From: Lacipirellula limnantheis
GTDB taxonomy: Bacteria > Planctomycetota > Planctomycetia > Pirellulales > Lacipirellulaceae
Length of the DNA stretch: 64,000 bases
Direction of reading: 5' to 3'
Assembly (NCBI RefSeq): GCF_007746075.1
Contig: NZ_CP036339.1
Coordinates: forward strand, 4,555,786 to 4,619,785
Part shown: positions 42,509-51,185 of the stretch, piece after piece
Numbering within the stretch: the stretch's first letter is position 1
Layout: every line of letters starts with the position of its first letter
Notes under the pieces: generated by a model
The model's input: only the letters and a program-made list of their open reading frames with translations
What the model was told of the DNA's origin: nothing
The model's database searches: none
Program-made: the position numbers and the translations under genes

Positions 42509-42967
42509 CTAAAGCGTTAGCGGCATAGCCAGCAACGCGGCGACGACGGCGAAGGCGATTAGCGCCGAGCGAATCGAGAACTGGCGGCGGAAGCGAATCA
42601 CGCCGACGCCAGCGAGGGCGAAGATGAGGGCCGAGTACCAGAGGGGGAGAAAGCCCCAGTAGGTCCCCCCAGCTTTCCTCAATCCAAAAGCACGTCCTTC
42701 ATATGGGTCTGCAAGTCCTGCGGCCGCCCATTGGGGCATTGCGTGTATTAAGCGTGATGTGTATTTCCAGCTCATTACTGAATTGTCTTCACTTGCGAAA
42801 ACATTCAGGCATCCTTCAAACGCATTCCCGTGCACCTCGATTCCTGACCACACTGTTGGTAGTTGCAGTTCTCGATAATACAGATTGCTACTCCACCACA
42901 AGCCCAAACACCCGACGCTCGCCGCAAGGCACAGCGCAGCCAATGTGTAGCGGATGTATTTCAGCAT
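42509..42967 (-). CDS. YIRY-family two-helix membrane protein
   Basis: 152 residues. Starts MLKYIRYTLAALCLAASVGC like the 10040 protein, but its middle matches 40034 and 43992. The ATG overlaps the upstream stop as TGATG. Confidence 0.8.
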   Translation of the reverse strand: MLKYIRYTLAALCLAASVGCLGLWWSSNLYYRELQLPTVWSGIEVHGNAFEGCLNVFASEDNSVMSWKYTSRLIHAMPQWAAAGLADPYEGRAFGLRKAGGTYWGFLPLWYSALIFALAGVGVIRFRRQFSIRSALIAFAVVAALLAMPLTL

Positions 42968-43434
42968 CACAGCCCCACCGCCATCCCCAGCAGTCCAGCT
43001 ACGACGGTCGTGGCGAGGATCGCTGAGCGGAGCGTGAAGCGGCGGCCGAATCTCAGGGCACCGACGCCAGCCAGGGCGAAGATGAGGGCGGGATACCAGA
43101 CGGGGAAGTAGACGCCCTCATGTGACACCGGGCCGAACATGCCGTGGCGATGACGTAATGAGAGCAGACCATCATGGATTTCTAGTTGGCCAAAGTCGTA
43201 ATACGCCCAATTCTCGCCCGCGTTAAGACCTGCATCGCGCGAAAGGTCTTCCGGCAATAAGGCAATCGAAACTGTGCCGCAGTAAGTGTTGATATTCCAC
43301 ACTCGCGTTGTACCAACGGGCAGACGCAAATTATGAACTTCGAACTTGGACATACTCCGCCACCACAACGCCAAACAAGCAACGCTCGCCGCGAAGCAAA
43401 CGGACGCCAGGGCGTAGCGGATGAACTTGGCCAT
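42967..43434 (-). CDS. YIRY-family two-helix membrane protein
   Basis: 155 residues. C-terminal block GALRFGRRFTLRSAILATTV is the same as in the 10465 protein, as is the coupled downstream start; the middle (VHNLRLPVGTTRVWNINTY) is unrelated. TATACT 6 nt before the ATG. Confidence 0.8.
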   Translation of the reverse strand: MAKFIRYALASVCFAASVACLALWWRSMSKFEVHNLRLPVGTTRVWNINTYCGTVSIALLPEDLSRDAGLNAGENWAYYDFGQLEIHDGLLSLRHRHGMFGPVSHEGVYFPVWYPALIFALAGVGALRFGRRFTLRSAILATTVVAGLLGMAVGL

Positions 43435-43501
43435 TGCCGCAGTATAGCAAAAGCCCAATGGGGGCCGTTGTGGCGGGTCGTTCTTCGGAATGTCTAAGCG
43501 G

Positions 43502-43951
43502 CTAAAGCGCTAGCGGCATGGCCAGCAACGCGGCGACGACGGCGAAGGCGATTAGTGCCGAGCGGAGCGAGAACTGGCGGCGGAAGCGAAGGACCGCGAC
43601 GCCAGCGAGGGCGAAGATAAGGGATGCGTACCAAGCTGGGAAGAAGTAGCCGCCGCGATTATCGGGGCCGAAAAGCGGCCACTCTAATCTCCGGTCAACT
43701 ATCCCCTCAGGCGAGGGTCGTGAATCAGCAAACCAGCCACCAACGTGCTCGTCCCACATCATGAGTTTCGGTGCGAAGCAAGCATGGAGTTGACCATTGA
43801 AAAGTTGTCCGTGATACGCACCGCCCTCGGAGTAGTAGCTAACCATGAAGTCTCTCGACTTGTCCGAAACGCTCCATCCCCACAATGCCAAACAGCCGAA
43901 GCTCGCCACGAAGCAGAACGTCGCCAGAGCGTAGCGGAGGCAGGTGGCCAT
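43502..43951 (-). CDS. YIRY-family membrane protein, near-duplicate of 10979-11428
   Basis: 149 residues. Differs from the 10979 protein mainly at both ends: N-terminus MATCLRYALATFC and C-terminus VAVLRFRRQFSLRSALIAF. TATACT 6 nt before the ATG. Confidence 0.8.
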   Translation of the reverse strand: MATCLRYALATFCFVASFGCLALWGWSVSDKSRDFMVSYYSEGGAYHGQLFNGQLHACFAPKLMMWDEHVGGWFADSRPSPEGIVDRRLEWPLFGPDNRGGYFFPAWYASLIFALAGVAVLRFRRQFSLRSALIAFAVVAALLAMPLAL

Positions 43952-43991
43952 TGCGGCAGTATAGCAAAAGCCCAATGAGTCGCAGGGTAAG

Positions 43992-44441
43992 CTAAAGCGT
44001 CAGCGGCATGGCCAGCAACGCGGCGACGACGGCGAAGGCGATTAGCGCCGAGCGAATTGAGAACTGGCGACGGAAGCAAATCACGCCGACGCCAGCGAGG
44101 GCGAAGATTAAGGCGGGATACCAGAGGGGGCAGAATCCCCAGTACGTCGTCCCAACTTTCCTCAATCCAAAGACGCGGCCTTCCAAGGGCTCCGCAAGAG
44201 CGGCGGCGGCCTGTTGGGACACTGGCGATGACGTGTACTTCCAGGTCCTAACTGAATCGTCTTCGCGTGCGAAAAGATTCAGCATTCCTTCAAGTGTATT
44301 GCCACGAACTTCGATTCCAGCCACAAGTGTTGGTAATTGCAATGCTCGATAATGCAGATTGCTCCGCCACCACAACGCCAAACAAGCAACGCTCGCCGCG
44401 AAGCAAACGGACGCCAGGGCGTAGCGGATATACTTGGCCAT
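43992..44441 (-). CDS. YIRY-family two-helix membrane protein
   Basis: 149 residues, subgroup of 40034 and 42509 (YRALQLPTLVAGIEVRGNTL; NLFAREDDSVRTWKYTS). First gene of the array; unlike its siblings it has no TATACT before the ATG, and lies only 14 nt after the stop of the 44456 gene, so it may be read from there. Confidence 0.8.
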   Translation of the reverse strand: MAKYIRYALASVCFAASVACLALWWRSNLHYRALQLPTLVAGIEVRGNTLEGMLNLFAREDDSVRTWKYTSSPVSQQAAAALAEPLEGRVFGLRKVGTTYWGFCPLWYPALIFALAGVGVICFRRQFSIRSALIAFAVVAALLAMPLTL

Positions 44442-44455
44442 ATGGGGCGTTCGGG

Positions 44456-45079
44456 CTAGTTCGCTTGCGAGCCGAGAATAAGCGTTCCATTCTCTTCCGC
44501 TGGACCAGCATCGCCGAACTCAACAGTCAGAATGGGCAATGCATAACCCGTGAGTTTGACGCCGTCGCCGATGCTGTATCCAGTACCGTCCGACTGTCGT
44601 ACGTCAACGTGCAGCTGAATGGTATGGGCTGAAATCGCATCGTTGGTGATGAAGAATGCGCGCGACGGCCAGCTGTCGTTCTTCAGAAGCGATTCGTAAA
44701 TCGGCGTGACAACATCAGCGAAGTGCTTTGCCGACGCCTCCAAGTAGCGTCTTTCATTGCCGCTCGATTCACGAATAGCCTTCGCATTGGCTCGCTTTGT
44801 TCCCTCAAGTGAAGTTACTACGGCGGCCCGCACGGCATCTTTATTGACTAGTGGCAGAACTGGAGAATGCGACTCTTTCAGCTTGCCTTGCAAGACGGCA
44901 ATCGCTTCATCCAAAGTTGTGATCTCTAGGTATGCTTCTTGCTGGGGAACGGTAATCGGCCTGCGAATGGGCGGGGCAACGACGACCTTGTCTTCGCCAA
45001 AAGCGCTGCGACTCCAATCCGAGCCGCTAGCGGCCCAACCGACGACAACGCCAATTAACAACAGAATGAAGGCTCGCAT
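44456..45079 (-). CDS. Membrane-anchored or exported hypothetical protein
   Basis: 207 residues from ATG 45079, GGAG 8-9 nt upstream. Hydrophobic N-terminus (AFILLLIGVVVGWAASGS). Soluble domain with TLDEAIAVLQGKLKESHSPV, a helical region, and a beta-rich C-terminus (TIQLHVDVRQSDGTGYSIGD). No family recognised. Upstream of the YIRY array on the same strand, possibly its first cistron. Confidence 0.72.
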   Translation of the reverse strand: MRAFILLLIGVVVGWAASGSDWSRSAFGEDKVVVAPPIRRPITVPQQEAYLEITTLDEAIAVLQGKLKESHSPVLPLVNKDAVRAAVVTSLEGTKRANAKAIRESSGNERRYLEASAKHFADVVTPIYESLLKNDSWPSRAFFITNDAISAHTIQLHVDVRQSDGTGYSIGDGVKLTGYALPILTVEFGDAGPAEENGTLILGSQAN

Positions 45080-45194
45080 GAGGAAGATCTCCAAAGCGGG
45101 GATGAGTGGAAAGACAAAGGTAGTGTAGCCGAAGCGTTCTATAAGGCGGTAGGATAGTCGCGTTTCGAGCCAAGGATGCAAGTAGGAACTGGCT

Positions 45195-45767
45195 ATGACC
45201 AAATCGCATCGCTTGCGAATCAGCCTCAGAGCGGTTCTTATCCTTTTCGCTCTTGTGTGCGTCCTTGCCGCCGTCGCGTCCAACGACGCTCGCAGGCAGC
45301 AGCGCGCGGTAAAATGGATTCGCGACCAGGGTGGAATCGTCGTTTACGATGAGTCGTACTGGGATCGAACTTCCAGGACAATTGAAGAAAAGGTACTGCT
45401 GACGCCGAAATGGTTGCGAGAGCTAATTGGCTATGACTACTTCTACTCCGTGGTCTCAGTAGATTTGGCCGACAGGAACCTCACGGACATTTCGCCGCTC
45501 GCGAATCTCCCAGCAGTGATACGCCTCGATCTTTCGTCGAATCATATCTCTGACATTCGACCACTTGAACAGATCGAGCAACTCGACACGCTCAAATTGA
45601 GCGACAACGAATTGAGAGACGGCGATTCGCTTTATCGCCTTGGCGACGTGAGGTTTCTGACCATCAGCGGGAATCCGCTCGACGCCGCATTTATCGAAGA
45701 ATGGCGCGCATGGCGGAGGCTTCCGCCGGAAAGCCGTGGGTTGCCACCCTCGGCGTCGGTTGACTAA
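45195..45767 (+). CDS. Leucine-rich-repeat membrane protein
   Basis: 190 residues. RLRISLRAVLILFALVCVLA is the planctomycete-type N-terminal helix, then RRQQRAVKWIRDQGGIVVYD, the usual linker before LRRs in this phylum. About three LRRs: VVSVDLADRNLTDISPLANL, LDLSSNHISDIRPLEQI, LKLSDNELRDGDSLYRL. Protein-binding surface facing outside. Divergent from the 45079 gene. Confidence 0.85.
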   Translation: MTKSHRLRISLRAVLILFALVCVLAAVASNDARRQQRAVKWIRDQGGIVVYDESYWDRTSRTIEEKVLLTPKWLRELIGYDYFYSVVSVDLADRNLTDISPLANLPAVIRLDLSSNHISDIRPLEQIEQLDTLKLSDNELRDGDSLYRLGDVRFLTISGNPLDAAFIEEWRAWRRLPPESRGLPPSASVD

Positions 45768-45933
45768 ATCACATCAACCAAGGGTCAACCGACTTGCCGC
45801 CGATGTGGCAAATGTCACGCCCTCGTTAGTCCCTTGGATGGTCTAGAGAAACTGCCGCGAAATTCGCCGTCCTGACTGCTACAATCGTATCGTTTTGGGC
45901 TTTGTGGGGGACGGCCATACCAGAACGAACGCC
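45768..45933. other. Intergenic, nothing recognised
   Basis: Between convergent genes; no strong hairpin. Confidence 0.4.
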
Positions 45934-47193
45934 TTACAAAACGGGCGAGGTCAGGCTCATTTGCGAGCTCCTCAAAGTACAATATGCGCGCCTCCTACAA
46001 CTGAGACTCAGCAGCGCCGTCGCGAAAGTCAACGCAACGACCGACGGCTCCGGAACCGGCCTTGCCAGGAGCATCGAGCCCGCGCCACCGTCAAGATATG
46101 CATGGAACGCAATCTCACCTAGGTTGTTGATGGCCAGCATGTTCGCCCCGTTGCTGCTCTGACCAACGCTTTGCAGCTCTCTTCCATCGATGATGTCGCC
46201 GACGGATGCGATCAACTGCTCGCGCGTGAAAATGCCGTATTGGCCGTCGTCGTACTGTGCCGTGAACGCGATATCGCCCAAATCGTCGATCGCTACGCGC
46301 TGGGAGATAAACGTGATTGTGTGACCGTCGATCAAATCGCCCGTGCGAACCAGGAGCTTATTCTGCGAGAACAGGCCGTACTGGCCGTCGTCAAAACGTG
46401 CAGGAAAGACGATTTCCCCGGCATTGTTCAGTGCGGTACCACCATCGATAAACGACAAATGGTGTCCGTCTATCGTGTCACCCTCGATAACGATCTTATG
46501 ACTGGCTGTAAAAATTCCTCTGCCGGTTGCCCATTGCCCCATAAATGCCACCGTTCCCGAATCGTTGATCGTTGGCCATAGACTTAGGTCGCGGATTTCA
46601 ATCCCGTCGATGACTTGGCCCGAAGTGACAACGGCTTGGTCGTTAACAAAATATGCCTCGGCTACGTCGTTGTGCGCTGCCGACAGTACTTGCCCCGCAT
46701 TGTTGAGTGTCACCTGGGAAAACCAGTTGATCGGCGAACCGTGGATCGAGTCCTGGGTTGAGACAAGCACCTGATTATTGAACACGATTCCGTAATTGCT
46801 GCCGAATGGGCCGAACGCGCCTTGATACGCCACCTGGCCCGAGTCATTTACCGAAGGGTCGAACGCCCCTGTAAGCGGTATTGCATTTAGCTGCGGATTG
46901 CCGAGCGGCACGGAGCTCAAATGCCGCTGGCCCGCCGCGTCGACCACCGAACGAATCAGGGTGTTGCCGGCAAAAACCACTTCACCCAGATCGTTGTTTG
47001 AGACGACCTGGCTGCCTACTCCTGTTAAGGTTTGGCTTCCAACCGGATCGCCTTGCACGGCCGCAAATCGGATATCATAAGCTGGTGCCGCTATCGCCCC
47101 GCCAACCAGGCTGAGTGAAGTGAGGACCAACAAATAAAACTTGGAACAGCTACGCAATGAAGCGTCCGAAGGCATCCGTACCATTAGATTCAA
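45934..47193 (-). CDS. PEP-CTERM secreted protein with internal repeats
   Basis: 419 residues with signal peptide (FYLLVLTSLSLVGGAIAA). Six or more repeats of about 45 residues with the core 'ALNNAGEIVFPARFDDGQYG' followed by a 'GDxIDGH' turn, as in planctomycete beta-propeller-like choice-of-anchor proteins. Sorting tail VPEPSVVALTFATALLSLSC RRR, but the chain runs 17 residues past the RRR, so its 3' end may be altered. Surface or extracellular. Confidence 0.87.
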   Translation of the reverse strand: MNLMVRMPSDASLRSCSKFYLLVLTSLSLVGGAIAAPAYDIRFAAVQGDPVGSQTLTGVGSQVVSNNDLGEVVFAGNTLIRSVVDAAGQRHLSSVPLGNPQLNAIPLTGAFDPSVNDSGQVAYQGAFGPFGSNYGIVFNNQVLVSTQDSIHGSPINWFSQVTLNNAGQVLSAAHNDVAEAYFVNDQAVVTSGQVIDGIEIRDLSLWPTINDSGTVAFMGQWATGRGIFTASHKIVIEGDTIDGHHLSFIDGGTALNNAGEIVFPARFDDGQYGLFSQNKLLVRTGDLIDGHTITFISQRVAIDDLGDIAFTAQYDDGQYGIFTREQLIASVGDIIDGRELQSVGQSSNGANMLAINNLGEIAFHAYLDGGAGSMLLARPVPEPSVVALTFATALLSLSCRRRAYCTLRSSQMSLTSPVL

Positions 47194-47477
47194 CTATCTG
47201 AAGATCTAAAACGAGCAGTGTGCTAATAATATCCTATCCACAAGTCACAGGCGGCTAATGCGACGACGGCGGCGTTTCCTATCACCTGCCTCTTCTTGAT
47301 GGGCCGGATTTCGCGCGAGTTGTCTCACCCCCCTTTGTTTCCAGCTTCCCTGGCTAACTTCATGCAAGTCGCGCTGGAAATCGAGGATTTTAAAAGTGGC
47401 CCAGGTCGAACCGTCATTATGCACAAACTGCGTGTCTACTCTCACTCTGCGTCGCCGCCGACGGTCAAGAGCCCGGT
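47194..47477. other. Intergenic, nothing recognised
   Basis: No supported gene. Confidence 0.35.
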
Positions 47478-48221
47478 TTAGGTTCTATACGCGCGAAGTT
47501 GGGGAAGGTCGCAGGGCGGATTGCACTCGCATTCACTTAATCCGCGACCTTCACTACAGCACCGCGGCCGGAAGCAAACCCGCTCGAAAAACGGGCAATC
47601 GGCGCATGCAACGACCGCCCCGCGGTAGACGTCTAGGTCGCGGCAGCGGCCGCGCGGGATCGCTTTGGGAGTCAGTATATTCGATTGCGTCTGCCGACGC
47701 GACTGAATCTCCACCGGCTCGCGCGACGGGCAGCGGCAATAGTGCTCCGCCAGGTACGTCGCGACGCAGCCAACCTTGTGACGCTTGCCGGTCGGCTCGC
47801 CGAGGAACACGCACGGAAGTTTGACGACACTTTCGGTGCGGCCGGCCGCCGACCGCGGCGCGAAGACGGGGGGCGCGAACGGCGCGCGTTGCACATCGGC
47901 CGGGCAGGCGCAGGTGAAGGCGTAGCGCGGGTACTTATTGACGCGACCCTGGCCGCACTTCTGGCAGCGGTGCGAGTAGTTGCCGTCAGCTTGTTGTCGC
48001 GAGACGATCGGCATCTGGCTCCCCCAGTCGATCTCCACGACGCAAGTCGAGGGCATCGGGTCGCAGCCGGAGACGATGGGGGCGGTTCCCAGGATGCCCA
48101 GGGCGTCGAGGTCGAGCTCGACCGTGTCGCCGATAATCGCCTGACAGTCGGCCGGGTTGAGCCCCGCATCGCAGCCGGGGCAAGCAAAATCCTTGTAGTA
48201 AATGGCCGTGCCTTCGCTCAT
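47478..48221 (-). CDS. Cysteine-rich, zinc-ribbon-like hypothetical protein
   Basis: 247 residues with about 25 Cys. Paired CxxC or CxC motifs: ACPGCDAGLNPADC, HRCQKCGQGRVN, FTCACPADV, VACADCPFFERVCF and a terminal CxCNPPC cluster. Likely several structural zinc sites. No membrane segment or signal. Family not recognised. It runs toward the 45934 gene on the same strand, about 280 nt apart. Confidence 0.6.
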   Translation of the reverse strand: MSEGTAIYYKDFACPGCDAGLNPADCQAIIGDTVELDLDALGILGTAPIVSGCDPMPSTCVVEIDWGSQMPIVSRQQADGNYSHRCQKCGQGRVNKYPRYAFTCACPADVQRAPFAPPVFAPRSAAGRTESVVKLPCVFLGEPTGKRHKVGCVATYLAEHYCRCPSREPVEIQSRRQTQSNILTPKAIPRGRCRDLDVYRGAVVACADCPFFERVCFRPRCCSEGRGLSECECNPPCDLPQLRAYRT

Positions 48222-48300
48222 GTTCGCGTAAGTTCAGGCTCAGCCTTGGAGCAACCAAGTGCGAGCAGCGCACTGAATAGGCATAGGCACGAGCGGTTCA

Positions 48301-48446
48301 TAGCTTGGGTCCGCACCGAGATGGGCGGTCCTGATGCGACGCGCTCTGTGGAGGAGGGCGCAGACACGGCGGTGCGGCTCGCTGACGAGGCCCCGCACGA
48401 ACTCACCGGAAAGTTCTTCCGCAGTCGGGCCGAGATCGCGTGGTGA
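48301..48446 (+). pseudogene. C-terminal fragment of a short-chain dehydrogenase
   Basis: WVRTEMGGPDATRSVEEGAD and GKFFRSRAEIAW then stop are the standard SDR C-terminus. No N-terminus or YxxxK. The 3' flank (CGACGATCAGCAAGAGTTGC onward) is the same as after the N-terminal fragments at 26017, 38765 and 61992. Confidence 0.8.
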
Positions 48447-48660
48447 AGCGCACCCATCGCGACGACGATCAGCAAGAGTTGCAGGGCGAGTCTGGTGGGC
48501 TGAGATTGCCGATCAAGTTGGTGCTGCTCGCGTCTCCTGTAGGCCCCCAGGCGGCCTGCTCTCGCGAGGAAAGGGGGCGGCGCGACTCGCAAGACGCCCC
48601 TCAACAAACCAATCCTTAAATCGCCGCCTAGGGCCCGGCTGGAGTGCGAGAGCGACACCG

Positions 48661-48702
48661 GTGACAATTATCACGACGAAGTTTGCCGGACATCATGTCC
48701 GG
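48661..48702 (+). repeat. Double-palindrome element, copy 11
   Basis: GTGACAATTATCAC at 48661-48674 and CCGGACATCATGTCCGG at 48686-48702. Confidence 0.85.
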
Positions 48703-48859
48703 AAAAAGCCATTCCGCGTTGGCCAGGCGCGACCATCAAGGCACCCAAGTTGTCAGTGGCCCGTCAAGCGTTGTCATCGTCGGTCGTCGTTCTACTTCTC
48801 CAGATTACGGCTCACGCGTCCGCGGAAAAGCCGAACCAGTGGGAAACCCTCCGCTCTGA

Positions 48860-49987
48860 CTACTTCGAACGCAATTCGCTCGGCGCGGTCGGACCAATCC
48901 GAGTGCCATCCTCCTGCTGCCTAAAAAAATCCTGACCCTGCCGTATCCACAGTTCACGCCGTGGCTGCAGGAGCCAAATTGACTCGTCGAGAGTTTGATT
49001 AATCTTTACCGAAATCACATTGTACGTCCCTGTCAAGGTTGGCTTGTTCGCTTTGGTGTCCGACCGTGACCACTTCGTTGGAACATGATCGACATCATAT
49101 TCAATCTGTAGTTGCTTACTGAGTGCTTTGAATCTCTCTTCTACGGTGCGGATTGGATATGGTGCGATTGGCGTTACCCCATACTTAATGAAAGGCGATT
49201 CCTTATCGGCGCGTTCCACATTGATGTAGTACGGAAAATCCGCTGTGACCGTTGATCCCGGTGGGTTTGCCTCGGCAAATACGTCTGCTTGGAACCGGCG
49301 ATTCGGATGTTGTGGTGAGAACCATTGAGTATCACGATCCAGCCACAATCCTAGGTACATCCACACGGGCAGCTCCCCGAAGTCGAGAACGCTTTTCAAA
49401 CTCACATCTTTAGCCGGCTCGACTATCTCGGGTTGGAATTCACTGCGGGGCATGTTCGAATCCGAATTGCGATCGGTCGGTCGGTAAAGTCTGAGCTGCT
49501 TGCCGTCACAGAAGACTTCCTGATATGCCAGCCGATGGGCCTGGTAGTGGTCGTTCCAAATTGGGTAAGAATGCTTTCGTAAATACCGACCGCCTTGAAT
49601 GTCAAATATTATTTCGCGACGCGTTGCCATTTGGACGTCAGCGGGGGGCATCGGAACGGGGTCCTTATCGTCGTCCCCCATTCTCTCGCTGCCCTGAGGA
49701 ATCACGAGATATTCGTCAATGAGAAACGAGGCGTTGCGAATGTCTTCACTCCTGCGTGCCCAGCTTTCGACGATAGCTGAAAGGGGTGTGTCAATTCCTG
49801 GAGTGCCTTCCGCCAGAGCGATTGAAGTTAGAAGCAAGCCTAATAGCGATAGAAGAGCGCACCTCCGGAATGCAAAAGCGGTATGCCGCTGAAGGTATGA
49901 ACGTAATAGGATTGCAAAGTACCGCTCTGACGCTCCGCACGCATAATTAGTCCCGTGGACGCTGCGCGCGCTCATTCGTTTTCTCAT
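48860..49987 (-). CDS. Exported LolA-like planctomycete protein
   Basis: 375 residues if started at 49987; a shorter start is possible because the hydrophobic signal (CALLSLLGLLLTSIALAEG) lies at about residue 43-61. The mature part begins with IVESWARRSEDIRNASFLID EY and continues with beta-strand-rich sequence and WMYLGLWLDRDTQWF, fitting a large family of planctomycete outer-membrane lipoprotein-sorting-like proteins (from memory). Stands alone. Confidence 0.72.
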   Translation of the reverse strand: MRKRMSARSVHGTNYACGASERYFAILLRSYLQRHTAFAFRRCALLSLLGLLLTSIALAEGTPGIDTPLSAIVESWARRSEDIRNASFLIDEYLVIPQGSERMGDDDKDPVPMPPADVQMATRREIIFDIQGGRYLRKHSYPIWNDHYQAHRLAYQEVFCDGKQLRLYRPTDRNSDSNMPRSEFQPEIVEPAKDVSLKSVLDFGELPVWMYLGLWLDRDTQWFSPQHPNRRFQADVFAEANPPGSTVTADFPYYINVERADKESPFIKYGVTPIAPYPIRTVEERFKALSKQLQIEYDVDHVPTKWSRSDTKANKPTLTGTYNVISVKINQTLDESIWLLQPRRELWIRQGQDFFRQQEDGTRIGPTAPSELRSK

Positions 49988-50119
49988 CTGACCCTGCTCC
50001 TAATCCGTTCCGAGATAAGAGTGAAACCGACCGTCATTGTACTGAGATATGGGTAGTACGCCATCTCTGGGGGGGAATGGGCTTGATTTTGAAGGTCGAA
50101 ATCCGAACACGTCCTTTAC
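49988..50119. other. Intergenic
   Basis: No supported gene. Confidence 0.35.
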
Positions 50120-50275
50120 TTATGTCGGGCCGCTGCACGCCTCAAATGCGGGCTGCTCATCTCTATTGGTGCTTAGATTCGCAATGCGGACCAGTAGCCG
50201 CACTTTCTTGCCGACGATTGTTGCGCTGACGAAAAGATCCGGCGCGATCGGTACTTCGCGTCCACACTCGAGCAC
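50120..50275 (-). pseudogene. CsrA-like small fragment
   Basis: 51 codons from a GTG: VLECGREVPIAPDLFVSATI VGKKVRLLVRI. The spacing of G, I, V and 'G-x-x-VRL-x-x-x-I' recalls CsrA (about 60 residues), but the expected MLVLxRK start is missing. Assignment weak. Confidence 0.25.
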
Positions 50276-50334
50276 CCGACTGTAGCGGATCGACCGCTTC
50301 GGCGTGCCAGCATTGCCAAGACGTTGCTCCTGCA

Positions 50335-50745
50335 CGGCAGGCCGGCGCTTCAACTTCGATCGCTTGCAGCTGCTCATAGCTCCGTCAACATCCCGCCGCC
50401 CCCTTGGGCCTTCGTTTGCCGCTTCACAATTCGAAAAATCCACAAAAGGTACTGCTCGGCCGCACACTACATCGCCACCCGCTGGGCGTCGTTGTCGACG
50501 CCGGTCCCCTTCGCGTCGTCCAGGTACGTCGTCCCGTCGGGCAGCACCATCAAGTCGATCGTCAACCGGGCCGGCTTAGCTGGCGGTTGTTCGTGGGAGC
50601 TGCGTCTACGAGTCCGTGCTAGAGCGTGCGGACGGACTGCCGGCGACGTGACGCGCGCCCTGCGACCTCCTGAGGAGCGAGAGGGCCTTTGCTTAGCTTT
50701 CAGCGACAACACGCGCGCTTCTACTCGGTGGGACGTCGGCGAACG
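50335..50745 (+). repeat. Mosaic repeat, second copy with about 220 bp extra
   Basis: Matches 30289-30465 at both ends. The extra piece (about 50430-50650) encodes, on the minus strand, LTIDLMVLPDGTTYLDDAKG, a gene fragment of unknown family. Confidence 0.65.
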
Positions 50746-50815
50746 CGATAGCTCTATCGTAAGGCGATACCGTGGCTTCATGCCCTGCATTTAGCCGCCG
50801 ACGAGCCGGCTACGC

Positions 50816-50900
50816 TACAATGCCACCGCCATCCCCAGCAGCCCAGCCACGACCGCCGTGGCGATGAGGGCCGAACGGGTCGTGAAGCGGCGGCCGAGTC
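50816..50900 (-). pseudogene. Orphan YIRY-family C-terminal fragment
   Basis: LGRRFTTRSALIATAVVAGL LGMAVAL and stop, immediately after the block shared with 41551-41630. Confidence 0.7.
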
Positions 50901-51185
50901 TCAGGGCCGCGACGCCGGAGATGCGGTCTCCAACCGTGCCACGACCATCCGCATTAGCAATACCGACGATCTTGTCCAACCCAAGCCGACCGCAGCTTGA
51001 ATCGTCAAATGCGTCACGCCGACCCGTCCCGACGCGTCGACTAGGCATGGTTTGGAGCTAGGCACAGACGGGCTTCGCTAGTTTCTAACGGAAATACCTA
51101 TTGGACCATCATCGCGCCCGCGACGAACACGTCGTCTGATCACATTTAGTGCTGCGGAGTCTGATAACTGGCCAACAGTCCCGAT

